DNA of 64,000 nt from Aphelocoma coerulescens (GCF_041296385.1 NC_091017.1:54558214-54622213); one strand, 5' to 3'; shown: positions 1-13,773, counted from the stretch's first letter. Numbers and translations: made by a program. The notes: a model not told the origin generated them from the sequence alone.

Positions 1-1380
1 TCTCTTTCACAAAATGCAAGCTTTTTTATTTGTAATGGTCTAATATTTATGTCATTAAAACTGATAGTTAATTTTATTCAACCCAGTTTTACTTCATTAA
101 TCATAACACAGAAAATCACATTTGAAGCTTCTCCATTCAGGTTTCCTGAATCAAGAATTCCATAATTTGCAAGCCAGACTTTTCTGGTCTAGAAAGTAAG
201 TCTGTCACAAATGAGATGATACACAGCTCATAACAGATTATTCCATCAATTCTCTCAGACTCTGTAAAATATTTCATTTGATGACCAAGCACCAGATCTT
301 AATATAGAGAGGCTGTAATTGGTTCTAAATTTCTGAACCACATATTGATTCAGTTTAGTTTAAAGACCTGTCTTAATGTGTGCTGCTGAATCGTTCTTAC
401 ATAAATTGTGGCACTAAACCAGCTATTCATTGTAAAGTGCAATCAGAAATGCACTTTTTCGGTAAGAATCACAAGTGCATTTCCTAGGAGTGCCATGTCA
501 CAGAACTCTGTAAAAAAACATTATTGAGCTTAGTAGAAAGGACTTTAGAAGAATAAAGATGGAGGAAAAAAAAAAAGCAAAAGGAAATGCAGTGGCATCA
601 GTATGAGGTTGATGATTCAGTCTGCATCTGCTTCTTGATGAGACTTAGATGGGCTTGCCCTTAGCCTTCAGAATTTGGGTGAAAAAGACAAAATTGGTTG
701 CTCAGTTTGCAAAATTTCCCTATGATTGCTGCTCCTATGCCTAATTCTAGAGGCTGTGTTTGTGTCAGGACCTTTTAGGCTTCCAGCAGCAATAAGTAAA
801 CATGAACCTAGCTTTTTTATTTGGGAGCTTACCCAGTCATTTCTAATCAAGCATAAATGCCAGGAGAATAGTCTTGTGTAGACAAGCACTTTAAGAAGCT
901 CGTTTGATTTTGAGATCAGATAGGTAAGTGAAGGTCAGAATGAAAAACAGGACTTCTGAGGAAGGATTAATTTTGTAAGTTTTCTCAGGATCTGCTAAGT
1001 CCTCTGTGGATGTTTGTGTCTTTTTCCATGTTGCAATCAGGTCTGATTCCAGAACGTTCTCAATCCCACAGAATTCAGATTCAAATTAAGGAAAAATGAA
1101 CATCCAGGATTATTTATGTTATAAACATGCTATATTCCCCCTTTCTCTTGTTTATCTTCACTCATTTCATGCTTTTTTTTCAAGAATGTTCATGTGCAAA
1201 GTCTCTCCATTTATAACTGCTGCTGGGTCTGGCTGGTAGCATTAATGTCCCTTCAGAGAAGCCCATAGGCTGCCTGCTTTGGCTTTGTGGCTAAAACAGT
1301 GCTGTAAACACACCAGGTAAGAGCTTTGGCTGTTACTGAACTGTGCTCATGCAGAATCAAGGTCTTATCTTTCTCCCACT
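1..1380. other. Non-coding AT-rich DNA
   Basis: No gene is visible. The sequence is AT-rich with frequent stops in all frames, and the reading frames present are short and unrecognisable. A short A-run lies near 567-577. Just before the microsatellite there are three tandem copies of a 7-mer, CTGCATT, at 1381-1400. Confidence 0.6.
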
Positions 1381-1472
1381 CTGCATTCTGCATTCTGCAT
1401 GAGTAGGCTGGGAGTGGGAAAGAAGAAGGGACAAAACCGGGACCCAAATGGACCAAAGGGCTATCCTACACT

Positions 1473-1542
1473 ATCCCATCCCATCCCATCCCATCCCATC
1501 CCATCCCATCCCATCCCATCCCATCCCATCCCATCCCATCCC
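1473..1542. repeat. (ATCCC)14 pentanucleotide microsatellite
   Basis: Fourteen perfect tandem copies of ATCCC (equivalently CATCC; GGGAT on the other strand) occupy 70 bases without interruption. Degenerate units flank it on the left (ctatcctacactatccc). Uninterrupted arrays of this length are usually young and length-polymorphic. Translation through it gives a repeating Ser-His-Pro-Ile-Pro peptide, which is an artefact of the repeat and not a gene. Confidence 0.97.
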
Positions 1543-1861
1543 TTTCCATTTCATGTGATGTCATTCCTCACAATAAAAGCTCAAGGAAAGGACAGGAGGG
1601 GAGTTCATGTGTGGTTATGGATTCTTTCCAGGTAACCATTGTGGTTACTGAGGTCTTCCTTTCCCAGATGTGGCTGGACAACTGCCTGTTAATGAGAAGC
1701 AGTGAAAAGTGCCCTTTTTTTATTCTCTGCTCAAGCGTACATCTTTTGCTTCACTTTATCTTGATCCATGAGTTTTCTTGCTTTCTTTCTCTTTTCTCCT
1801 CATTCCAGAGCAAATGGGAATGAGTGTGCTCTCAGTCAGTTTTGGGCTACCCAGTGTTTAG

Positions 1862-2320
1862 AGACCTGGAGATACTGTAGATAGTCCAACAAAGGTGATA
1901 GACCACTGAGACGGCAAAGAGACTGGAGTACCTCTCATACAAGGAAAAGCTGAGAAAGCTGAGGCTTTGGAGAAGACAAGGTTCAGTGAGGAATCTTATC
2001 AATGTATGTAAGTACCTGAATGAAAGGTGCAAAGAAGAAGGAGCCCGGCTCTTTTCAGTGGTGCCCAAGCTCTGTGGAAAAGCTGCTGTGGATACAAACT
2101 AAAACACAGGAGGTTCCCTCTAAACACCACTAAACACTTTGTGAGGGTGACTGAGCACTAGCACAGTTTGCCCAGAAAGGTTCTAGGTCCTTCCTTCTTA
2201 GAGATATTCCATAGCCATCCTGGGAAACTGTCTGTAGGTGGCCCTGCTTGAGCAGGGTGTTTGTATCAGATATCCTCCATAGGTCTTCTCTATCCTCAGC
2301 CAGTCTGTGATTCTGTGAGT
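1862..2320 (+). mobile_element. CR1 LINE, 5'-truncated 3' end
   Basis: This is a decayed 3' fragment of a chicken-repeat-1 (CR1) non-LTR retrotransposon in plus orientation. Recognisable in order are the end of the ORF2 region (gagtacctctcatacaagg, gaaaagctgagaaagctgag), the block reading tcttatcaatgtatgtaag, the block ctcttttcagtggtgcccaa, the 3' UTR block aacacaggaggttccctct, the stretch gtgactgagcactagcacag and tttgcccaga, and a terminal gtctgtgattctgtgag resembling the CR1 tail repeat. Many substitutions and stop codons show it is old and non-functional. The left boundary is approximate. Confidence 0.85.
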
Positions 2321-2329
2321 GGTTGTGCT

Positions 2330-5300
2330 GGTGTCTGGCTGATAGCTGGGCCAACCCACCACATGCACTTTGAATTCTTAAAAGCACACAGAACTTACAG
2401 GAATCAATGAGGGCTGAAAGAAGCTATAAATCATCGGGAGTTTCAGAGAAAATTCTGATGTTGTAGAATACGAGTCTTTATGAAATAATGCTGGAGAAAG
2501 GACCCTTTCCTTACCTCCTCAACTAAAGTTATTTACATACTTGGATTTCTATTAATTGTCATGTATTTTTGTTACAATGAAATATCCCGTTTCAGTGTGG
2601 GATATGATTTTCTGTTCACTTGTGTGCATCTTGCCTATAACAGTTCCCTGCTGGAAGCAGATCTTCAAGTCACATACTCTGGTTCTGATTCACAATTCAG
2701 TTCACAAAGTTAGTCTAAAATATTTCGGCTTCCTACTGGCTAAATGGATGAAATTTAATATCATGTGGAAAGTGGGGTCTAACTAGATCTCTGTCCCCTT
2801 ACAGCCTTAAGCTCTAAGAAATAATGTTTCTTGCATCAAATCTCAGAGGCCGATTGGATAATTATCTCCAATTTTTAAAAAAAAACAAAATTTAAAGATT
2901 TTGAACCAATTACAATCAGCTGTTTTGTTTCTGTGTATGGCTAACAACAGGTATTGTCACAGATATGAGACATTGCTGACATACTGTTATTGCTCTCATC
3001 CTTTGGAAATGGGATAGGAATAGAGTGAGGAGGTGGAAGTGGTTCTGCTGTCTTGGCAGAAAATTATTGTACCTACATCAAAAATATCTATCTCTTCATT
3101 TTACTCTACTTAGTTCTTTTTGTTGAATTTCCCCACTTCCCTGATTTTCTTGCCATCTTGCTTTTACACGCATAAAGTTACTTTGGGAAAACCCATCTCT
3201 TCCACTGAGAAATCAGCAGTGGCGAATTAGCCACTATTTGGCAGCCTTTCACAGATGGTGCCAGCAGAATTTCAGCCTAAGTCAGTAAGAACAAGGCAAT
3301 TTAAAAGCATTAAAAATGCATTGACAGCAAAGAAATAAAAGCAGCCGCTCAGGTACAAGCCAATATAGTTAAAAAGCTTTTGGACAAAACCAGGGTTTTT
3401 TTTCTATTAAACACCTTATTTTGCACAGAGAACTTTGTAAGTAAAGAAAGACATAGTAGTGTATTCTCTACTCAAGATATATTTTGGGAAAGAGGGTTGT
3501 AATATTTTTGTCTGAAAAAAAATGGAATCAAAATAAAAATTCAAACTTACTGAATACATTACTAATTTTTATTTTATTCATGATGATTTCAGGTCTCGTC
3601 TATCATTTAACAGTGTTCTGAAAGCTATTGTCTCTCATACAGACATAAGAATTTCATCCACATTTACAAAGCCATCCATTATACATGAAGAGCTGTGCTG
3701 TGACTGCTGTGGGGGAAGGGATTAGCAAGTGTGTAAGGCAGTTCTATAAATATTTGTCCTGAACTGGGACCTCATTACGGTGTTTACTACAGGAATGTGA
3801 AATACTAGGCTTCCTGCCCATTGGTTCCTTTAGGAATGCATTTACTGCTGGTCTTAAAAATTTGTATTTATTTCTACATTACCATTACTCTAGTGTGGAT
3901 TTTTGGTAGTTCCCATCCTTTTGAAATGATGGAATTCCATCAGCTAAAAGTGTGTATAATATATGAATATGTACTAGCCAGAAAAATTATTTAATATCCA
4001 TAATAGATGTGATAGATTAAGATTTGATAAATCATTTATAAATGAATTTTACTTTCTTGACAATTTAGGTGATTTCAGTGTTTCCAAGTGCAATAATTTT
4101 TTAAATGGTTGCTGGCAGGCAATTTATTAGGATGTTTACTGGGTATTTAAATTTTCCATATTTAGCTGGGTCATCAGCTGTCTTTGATTTGAAACACAGA
4201 ATGAAAAGGTGACAGGATAAAACTCCTTATCTCTGATCTTTTGAGAGTTGTGTCAAATCCTGGTGAGATACATGAATTTTCTAATCCATAGCTGTATGTT
4301 ACCATACAACAACCTGGTTGTTGCATTGCAAGTTAGAATTTTCTGTGTGAATAAATCAGAAAAACACAAATCTTAGGTGCGGGAGGAAACATTGCAACTT
4401 AGAAAGGCTGTGTCCTGCAGTCCTCTTTTGTTCTTTTTTTCTGTTGCCAATATTTTTTATTTACCTTTTCTAAAGTTGATTCCTGATATATTGATTGAAG
4501 AGCATACTCATACACTTACTCAGCCTTAATTTTACCAAGATAAGCCAATTGGGCCTTTTAATAGTTTTGCCTCCTTTTTAGTTTTGTCTCACAGAGCACC
4601 CTTCTGTGTCTTTTTAACAGCAGTTCCTTAGGAGATCTGTCTTTCTTTAAGTGTCATGACCAGCTTTTCATAGGGTTTTCTCAATAAGCTCCTTCCACCT
4701 CTTTTTAGGTTGGTTACCATTATGTGGTGCACCTCAGAAAACCGACATGGGCAGAATGAGGGGAAATATCCCTATCTACCTTTTTCACAGCCTGTGCATC
4801 AGCAATAGGTCATAGTCCCACTGACAAATCAGTTACGGTCATCTTTTAATGTTCCTGTGACATTTTCTGCTGGCTAGCCACGACTTCATTGCAGAAATTC
4901 ATAGCAGTCATTGAATATATGACCTTTTAATTGTGATACTTCATTTGTATAATTCCTGCCTACAAAACATCTAATTTTTCCTGTAGGATATTTTCACCTT
5001 CTTTTGTACCATTTGTACTGCTATTATTTAAGAACACTTTACGGCTCTTTTACACAATTTTTTTTCTTATATCCCTTTGTTCAGATCCAGCAGTACTGAC
5101 CAGGATTGCCATTCAAGCCCGGCTTTAACAAGCATCCTGTATTTCATGGATATGTGGAATCAACCATGGAAAAGCTATATCAAATAGTCAAGCCTAGCAC
5201 CACCAAATAATGTAAAAATTAATTAAACTTCGTCTGGTGTTTAATTTAGTTTAAAGGACTTCATTTTTATAGTAAAAAATAACTGCAGATCTCAAGAAAA

Positions 5301-8300
5301 ATCTCCTTTTTTTTCTAGAACTCTGTTTCATTACACATCTAAATTAAATCTGTGACTTCATGTGTGAGACTTTTTTAAGTTACAAAAGTTACCAGAGGCA
5401 TTTTTTCTGGCCCTCTTAACTCAGGTAAAAAAAAAAAAAAAATAGCATGCAGAAATCAGCTATAGACAATTTGTGTAAATCATAATTCTATGATTCTAAG
5501 TATTACAGGAAGAGGAGGAGATTGTTTTTCCCCCAGATAATTAACCAGCCCATTTGGGGAATATTATTGTAGGTTGAGTGATAAGAATATGTAAATCCCA
5601 TGTCCTCATGGGAGCAACAGTGTTTCCACTTTATAGGGGAGATTTAATTTTGTTCATCCCAAATACACAGAAACAGTAAGACATATACCCTCAGTGATCA
5701 CTGTATCCTGAAGACTGTATATGTCTATAACCTGCAGATTATTTCCAAAATTCAAAGCTTGCAAGGTTCTTCTTCTCCAACACTTAACAATTATTTTGCT
5801 GTTAATTTAGAACTCCTCTGTGGCCAAGCCAATTCCCTTTCTGCAAGGAGAAAATCCTTCCAGGGTGGCGAAAAGAAGCTACTCAGGCCCAAATATTGCT
5901 TATGTTTTTTTAACAAGGTGCAAATATTGTTTATGATATGGTCTTACAGTTAGAACACCATCTGGTTTTTGTATAAACTAATATTTTTTTGAGTTGTGAA
6001 TTATTTGAAAAGTAAATTGATACGCCATTAAAGTGTTTGCCTAGAAATGTGACTTTGACGTAAAAACACAAAAGCGCTGGTATGGAAAATTGAAAGAGGC
6101 TGCACCCAGAAATACACAAATTCTCAAACATTTATCATTACATTTTCATTCAGAAAGAAAAATATATTAATTTAGCCCAATTCATCCACCATTTCCAGAA
6201 AAAATATTGAATTTACAGACAGCCACGTAGTTTCAGAAGGATAGAAAGCTGAGAACAGAATTGATAAGAGCATTTTATTTTGTGACCATATAAAAAGTAT
6301 TTGGACAAGACTATGGATGCTTCAGGAATTCTGTAGTCCCTGGTTCAATTCTTAGTTTTATTAGGAGCTTTACATTTTTGAATCTACTATGTCCATCCCT
6401 ATATCAAAGGAAGCTGTGGTATTCTCTCTGTGTAAGAAAAACAGGACATTGTAGAACCCTGTAAGATATTATATGTGCTATGCTTTAACCACAGATTTAT
6501 TTAATTTACATATATTCTTTTATTAATTGAAATAAGGACAAGATTTATTGAAACATATAAGAACTGATTTATACTCTTAAATAATAAAACTTATAAAGAT
6601 CAAGCAGCACATTGGAAGGCAATATAAGTATGCCCTTAAGGGAAAAATTAGAATATTATAGGGAAAATTAAATTTCTTTAAAGCACCTTTTATACTTGAA
6701 ATCTCAAATTTTTGTGTGAATATCCCCTGTGTTTATCTAGGAAAGCTAGTTACCATATATCTTTGCCTCAAAGAAATTAGGAGCCATTTTGCTGCTAGTT
6801 TTACAGGGGGTGAGCATTTCATCCTAATTTTCTGTACAGTCTGACTTCTGGTATTATGTTTAAAACCAAATTCCAGTAAAGAGAAAATTATTTTCTTTTC
6901 ACGTTTGCTTAATAAGATGTTAAGTCTTTTTGTTTCTGAAAATGTTTTTACATCTCTCTTACCAACTTCTACAGTCACGTGCCTTGACCTTGTGTAGGTC
7001 TAACCCCAGCTGGCAACTAAGCCCCACTCAGGTACTCACTCACTCTCCCCATGTCAGGATGGGGGAGAGAATCAGAAAAGCAAAAGTGAGAAAACTCATG
7101 GGTTTAGTTTAAGACAGTTTAAGAGGGAAAAGAAAAGCCATGCATGCAAACAAAACATTGCAAGTGCCTGCACCACTCCCACAGGCAGGCAGGTGCTCAG
7201 CCACCTCTAGGGAAGCACAGCTTCATCACGTGTAGCGTTGACTTGGGAAGACAAACACCGTCACTCCAAACATCCTCCATTCCCTCTTCATCCTTCAGTA
7301 TTACATGCTGAGAATGACTCCATATGGTCTGGAATATCCCTTGGGTTAACTGGGCTGTGTCTCCTCCCAAATTCTTGCGCATGACCAGCCTTCCTGCTGG
7401 TGGTGTGAGGAGCAGAAATGGCCTTGACGCCATGTAAGCTCTGCTCAGCGGTAATGAAAACATCCCTGTGTTTTTAGCACTGGTTTAGCATAAATCTAAA
7501 ACACAGACCCATACTAGTGACTATAAAGAAAATGAGTCTTATCCTATCCCAAAGCAGCACAGTCTCCATCTCAGAACATCAAAAAATCTGACAAAAGAAA
7601 GGTTAAGATGTAAACTATCTGAAGGAGCATTTCTTTTTGGTAGCTACTTTTTAGGAGAAGCACTGGGCAATTTGAGTGGTTGACCATGGTTAGTATTTAT
7701 GTCTCCTCATCCCTTCTGAGCTTGTACAGGAATACAGTGGGTATGATTCAAAATTAGTAAGTAGACATAATAAACATACACCTGATATAAAAGAAACTTT
7801 CAGGCCTTAAATTGTATCAAGGAAGACTATCAGTTCTTCGAGTACTCTTTGCTTGGCATGAAATGACCAGAGCACAAAAGTGTTCCAATTTAATTCCAAA
7901 GTGCACTCTGACTTCTTTTACCTTTGATTAGTCTCAGACAAAAAGAAGTTCTACCATAATTGGAAATGACATAATTAAGAGCTCCTTCAATATAATTAAG
8001 AGTCCTCATGCTTAGATTAAATGAAATTTATTTCATAGTGAAAGCACTGAAATCTAGAAAGTGAAAGGGTCAACAGAAAAGAAAATTAAATTAAAATAAC
8101 TCCCTCCCATATAGGTTAAATTTTTTCCTTCACTGTGATTCATAGTAAGGATTTAGAAAGCTACTAAGGTCTTTCAAAGGAACATTAAATTACCTGGTGA
8201 CTATAATAAGGACTTTTCCCCCCCTTTTTCTTAGAAAATGTATAAAAGCCACAAAATTTCAAGGAAGACAATAAAAATAATTAAGAGTGTAATCCATATG

Positions 8301-10880
8301 ACTGCATCACCAGCCATAGTATTAATGTATTTTACTTAAATAAGATGTCTGACGGTTGGTACAGGGATTGCATTTGGGATCATATCAAAGTCTGATCTTG
8401 TGACCTCTGAGAATATAGAATTCCTTTAATTATTTCTCCTGCTAATCAAAATATGCCTCAGAATTATTCTCCTTTAATGAAAAGCAAGCCTGTGTTGCAG
8501 GGCCCTATCTTCTCCTCCCTTTCTCTTGAAAATCTTCTGCTACTGAAGCTTAAAACCAAAACCATCAAAATACTCAGTGCAATTTCTCTCCCTCAGGGTA
8601 GCCAATCCCTGTTTTATGTCCTAATTCTTTGCCCAGAACATTTTCAGTATCATCCTCAAATTTTGACATTAATATATTTTTTTTTTCTTAAATATCAGTC
8701 AAGATCTTCATACAGTGTTTCAACCTGATAAGTGAATGCAAGCTACTCCAGGCCAGTATGTTTTCTTTTAGAATTTCCTTTTTCTGTTTAAAGATAGTAA
8801 ATTATTTTTTTAAAGCTACAATTTTTTCAAATTAAAACCTTCAAGAACACACCATGAAATGTGAGAAAATATTACAAAAATATAATAGATATGCACAGTA
8901 GTTAGAGTATTTTTGTGCCCCTCTTTTCATCACTTTCCACCTTCTAAATAGAGCAAAAATTACACATTCTTTTTCCCTGGTTAGGGAAAATTGCACTTCA
9001 AAAATGTCTCTGCTTGTATGAATGTTGCTCTCTTCAGGACTATTTGTTGAAATAAAAGAAAGTTTGAATTCCTTCTCATGTATTATGGAGTGATCTAGGA
9101 TACTGTAGATTTTCATAATCAATAGCTCCTTATTAATACCTTTTACCTTCTAAGTCATATATGAAGACCAACAAGTTTTGTCAAGTGTTGTGTACAGTTA
9201 TGAATGGAACATATTTATGTCAGCAGTAATTGTTTTGAGTTTGATGCTTCTCATTTTGCTATCTTCAATTAAATTTGTAGCATTAGTTAACCTTCCATAG
9301 TTTCACTTAAATGTTATAATGAATTTGTTGTGTACATGTGTCTTGCGGGAGAGTTTTACAAAGGATCTCACCCTTTGTTATGTATTGGTAAGTGTGCTTT
9401 TAAGTCATTCATATCATTTTGATTCAGTCAGGGACTGAAATTCAAAAGAGAAGTACCAAAGATGTCATTGAGAGCTGGAGCATCACCTGTACCTGTACTA
9501 TAACAGGGCCAGAGATGCACAGCAAGCCATCCCTGCCCTCCCAGCTCAGACTGCCCCAGTCCCTGGAGGTAATGGGACCAGTTTAAATCATCCAAGTTAA
9601 ATGCTGGATGTGAGAGGGTATGTTTTCCCCAGGGTAAGCAAGCTCTGACTTCCCAAAACCAAAGTAATTAGTTTCTCATCATGGAATCAGTAGATTGACA
9701 GAGTTTTAATGGATTGTTGTACACACCTAAACTCAAAAAAGCAAAGCATTTTCATTCCAAATTCTAACATATGTCAAAAGCATTATATAGTCTCTTCAAC
9801 TACTTTTATGTTAGCAAAAAAAGCTTACCTGTTATTTTCTTCACTAGTGTCAGAGACAGAGAATGGGAACATTCAAACTACTTTTTTTTTCCAAATAAAA
9901 ATTATGAATACCCGAAGTTTATTAAGAAATATTTATAATGTGAAGTCATGTCTCTTGGTTCATACCATTTTCTACAAATGAGTTTTCTTTTTTCTTTTTT
10001 TCCTGTTTCACCAAAGCTTTGTAAACACAAAAGGTAGTCAAAAACTATGATATATTTTTTCTCTCTTCCATGGCAACATTTTATCACAAACTGAGTAGGG
10101 AACAAAAATGAGACAAGCAGACAAAATAATTAGAGAGAAAACAATTTTAGGTACTTCTGTTCATAAAAACAGACTGTCTGTAGCTAATTCAAACTACTTA
10201 AATTTCACAAAATTCATGTCATAAATTATCTATCATCTCCCAGAAGGAATATTAATTTACCTGAATTTACATGCCATTGTCTAAAAATTGTTTGCAGCAT
10301 TATTTAAAATAAAGCTAATAATTTTGTATACCAAACAGAGAATACAGACAACAGCAGTGGTATTAATGTGCAACATAAATACTTTTGAAAATAATGTTTT
10401 GGATTATTAAACTTCAGCTATCTCATTGTGCAATATGACCTGATACACACTTACCTTTTACATTTAAGAATATTCACATTCTTTCTTTCATTATGATAGA
10501 ACAACTTGCATTTTATTCCCAAGTGGAGCTATAATGTAGTTCAAGAAATAATAATTTCAAGGAGAGACCTGCTAAACATATACAAAAGCATAACTGAGTT
10601 GAGTATTTAATCATTATTTCAATTATTTATTTTTGTCTCCGGTTGTAAAAGGATGTCATATATGTGCCTAGTATAATGACAGTATAGTAGAATAATAAAA
10701 ACCTTAAAGTTATTATTAAAATATGAAAATAATTTTATATTTAAATATTAAATGTTTCATTTTTACCAGTGGAAAGCTGTTATCAATAGTTATCTTTAAA
10801 TTTAGGTTGGCTCAATCAGGCTATTTTCCCTCCTGAAATGGAAAATCAATTAGTACAGGATTTGTTCTAAATTAAAGCAA
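2330..10880. other. Non-coding AT-rich DNA, no gene seen
   Basis: More than 8 kb without a credible coding region. The longest open frames, around 90 codons, are low in complexity, lack family resemblance and have no codon structure. It contains a 16-base A run at 5427-5442 and a two-unit ATTCTATG-like string near 5485-5500 without any CR1 body. A slightly GC-richer patch lies at about 9500-9580. I recognise no RNA gene or other mobile element. Confidence 0.55.
5427..5442. repeat. Poly(A) run, 16 bases
   Basis: Sixteen uninterrupted A residues. No processed-pseudogene body or LINE 3' end is recognisable upstream, so it is treated as a simple homopolymer. Confidence 0.95.
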
Positions 10881-10884
10881 ATAT

Positions 10885-11655
10885 CAGACGTAGTGGTCCT
10901 GTGGGGATCTCATGAGATTTAACAAGACCGAGTACGAGGTGATGCACCTCAATCAGGACAACCCCTGGTATCAACACAGGCTGGGGGATGAAAAGGTCAA
11001 TAGCAGCCCTGGCAAGGAGGACTTGGGGGTGCTGGTGGGTGAGAGGCTGGACATGACCCAGCCATGTGCACTCACAGCCCAGAAAGCCAAACGTGTCCTG
11101 GGCTGCATCCAGAGCACCGTGGGCAGCAGGGCCAGGGAGGGGATTCTGCCCCTCTGCTCTGCTCTGGTGAGACCCCACCTGCAGTGCTGCATCCAGCTCT
11201 GGGGTCCCAGCACAGGAAGGACATGGACCTGTTGGAAGAGGGCCACAAAGATGACTGGAGGGATGGAGAAGCTCTTGTGCAAGGAAAGGTTGAGAGAATC
11301 AGGTTTCTTCAGCCTGGAAAAGAGAAGGCTCAATGGTGACCTACATGCAGCCTTCCAGTAACTGAAGGGAGCCTACAAGAAAGATGGAGAGGGACTTTAC
11401 AAGAACATGTAGTGACGGGACAAGGGGGAATGGTTTCAAACTGAGGGACAATAGGTTTAGATTAGATATTAGGAAAAAAGTCTTTCCTGTGCATGGGGTG
11501 AGGTGATGGAACAGGTTACCCACAGAAGTTGTGGATGTCCCATCCTTGGAAACATTTTAAAGCCAGGCTGAATTGAGCTCTAAGCAATCTGGTCTACTGG
11601 AAGGTGTCCCTGTCCATGGCAGGTGGGTTGGAACTTCCAACAATAACCCAGCCAA
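10885..11655 (+). mobile_element. CR1 LINE, 5'-truncated, with ORF2 C-terminus and 3' UTR
   Basis: A CR1 non-LTR retrotransposon fragment in plus orientation, much GC-richer than its surroundings. It begins inside ORF2 at the typical gatctcatgagatttaac and continues through the end of the reverse-transcriptase ORF. The 3' UTR has the block tttagattagatattagga, then ggaacaggttacccacagaa, gatgtcccatccttggaa and ccatggcaggtgggttgga. The usual (ATTCTATG)n tail is missing: the match stops around 11,650 after ttggaacttccaac, so the extreme 3' end is deleted or diverged. The UTR is of a different subfamily type from the other three CR1 copies in the window. Confidence 0.95.
10912..11361 (+). pseudogene. 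CR1 ORF2 reverse transcriptase, C-terminal remnant
   Basis: An open frame of 149 codons encodes the C-terminal tail of the CR1 ORF2 protein, an endonuclease-reverse transcriptase that copies LINE RNA at a nicked target. Family-typical segments are visible in order: EYEVMHLNQDNPWYQHRLG, KEDLGVLVGERLDMTQ, CALTAQKAKRVLGCIQSTVG, GILPLCSALVRPHLQCCIQL, RATKMTGGMEKLLCKERLRE and FFSLEKRRLNGDL. The endonuclease and catalytic RT core are absent because of 5' truncation. Around 11,200-11,245 the expected KDMDLLE segment is in a different frame, so two compensating frameshifts have occurred. It is a dead fragment; the ATG at 10,912 is internal and not a real start. Confidence 0.85.
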
Positions 11656-11659
11656 ATGT

Positions 11660-13770
11660 CATCCTTCACTAATTATTTTCACATGAATTAGGGTTCTGTT
11701 CTGTCAATATTCAATTTTTTCTTTATTTGGTTCTGATTTCTCTGAAGAAACTCTGTTCATCTCTTCTTAAAATACCACTTATAAGAGTGAAATGAGAGGA
11801 TATGCAATTTTTTAGGTTTTCTGAATGTTATTAAGATATATTTTCCTTTTTCATACAGATGAGCTGCTTTTTTCCCAGGAGTGAGATGCTTGTCTTCCCT
11901 CTGTCTTCCCTCTCTTCCTAAATCAAACCTGGTTAGAAGGGAAAAAAAGAGCTATCTAAAACCCATATCTGTTGCTGTGACCCAGCCCACCCTCAAGCAC
12001 AAGTGCTGCATTACATATTCCCTCCTTCTTCTCTCCCCAACCCATATTACATATACCAGCTAGGTAAGAAGTAAAAATTATTTCTTAGTCTAAACAGCAA
12101 ATCATGAACTATTCCCAAAAGACTTTCAAAAGTGATTGCTATGCTTTACCTACCACTTGGAGGATAGAAGCTGACTGGGAGAGCAGCCTTTACCTAGACA
12201 AGCAGCCATGTAAAGTTGTACCTGGAACTATTTTACTTGAAATCTAGAGGCTATTTAGGATCTCAGGAGAGGTCATGTGCTGTGGAAAGACCCGCTACCT
12301 TTTGCCCCACTTGTCCAAAATGAGGAATCTAGCCTGTATTGGCTTTTCCTACTTGCATCTCAATGTAAAAATAACAAGCCTCTGGCAATAATCTGTATTT
12401 CAATAATTTTTTTCAAAATTACTGTAGTGACATTTTCCATTGGCCAAGGTTTTTAGGATTTTCTATTTCCCCTGTATTCCACTCATTTGTCTTGTACAAA
12501 TCTGATTTTTCACCTCTTCCTTAATGCTAAACTTCCCTGAGTTTGAGGCTGCAATATTTATTTAAGCAATATCAGCTATTGAGGCTACACTTGTTTGTTC
12601 AAGGACCAAACTTGAAAGCAAGTATTTTAAATTCACCAGCTCTACCTCAGCTGTTCTATAGGGTCAGTCCTGCAAGGCTTCCCGTCCTCCCACTGTGGTC
12701 CAGGGAAACTGTGACTTGTGTTGACCTCTGCAGGTGTCACAAATTAAGCTCAAGGCTCACACATATACTTCACAAGAGTGCTGCAAGGATCAATTATTTA
12801 ACGTTTAGAAAGAACTTCATAAAAGTAAAGTACTAAACATTATTGTCACATTAAAAACAAGCTGGAGCCCCTTGGACAGAGTTATTGTATTATATGGGCT
12901 CTTTGTGCAGATAATTGTACATCATAAGAGATTCATAATTGTATCAGTAATTCAAGTTACTCAATCCACATTACACACGTCTTCTATAAAGCTCCAGCTG
13001 TTACGTGATCCATTAAAGGTAGGATCTCCATGTGTTCAGAACACAGTTTCAAACCAGGCTAACGCTTTAAAAATGTCTGACCAGAGAGTTGGGATGTCTT
13101 TATAAAACTTTAGGTGTGGCTCTGTGAGTGTCTGTGAGTATCACCACCCATAATTTGTCAGACCAATTACTAGGGAAAGGGAGTTATTTCCCTACAGATT
13201 GCTATTTTGACAGATATTTAGAGATATCAATAGATTAAGTTGAAAAGCACAAAAATACTGGCAGGACATGTTTAAAGAAAACCTTTTGTTTGTTTATTTT
13301 TAATTTTTGAGTGTCTCATTGGTTTCTCTTTTCCATTTCTAGCTAGGGTTTTCCTTTATTCTTTAGTCTTTAAACAGTCAACTTTTCATGACAACACTGC
13401 AGTATTTTAAGGAGTCTGCAGACGAAGCAAAGTGAAAGGACTTGAATGAGTTCTTAGAATAAATTTTTTTCTACTTTTCTTTGCTGTATGCATTTACAGT
13501 TTTTGAAATCTGGCTTGAAATCAGCATCTTTTTAAACAAATTTAATAATTTTGAATCATGTTTGCAAAGAATCAGGCTAGTGACATTTTTAAAAATCATC
13601 TGTAGAAAAAGATAATATCATAAGCTATCTTGAATTTTCATTTATTCAAGTAGCAAGTAAATATTTCAGTCTTTACTCAGGAGTTAAAACTATCATAGAG
13701 AATACAATTCTCAACATGAAAATCTTATTTTCTTCCTGTATTAAAACACATATTTATAATTACAGTACTA
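11660..13770. other. Non-coding DNA between two CR1 copies
   Basis: No gene seen. The longest open frame (12,543-12,836, plus, 97 codons) has no recognisable domain or exon signals. The sequence is AT-rich with a modestly GC-richer stretch at about 12,640-12,740. Confidence 0.55.
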
Positions 13771-13773
13771 CTT

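Noticed and set aside
1399..1635. 78-codon open frame across the ATCCC array
   Set aside because: Most of the peptide is the repeat-encoded Ser-His-Pro-Ile-Pro pattern; any five-base repeat without stops gives this.
5478..5500. ATTCTATG/ATTCTAAG string resembling a CR1 tail
   Set aside because: No CR1 UTR body precedes it, and two units can occur by chance.
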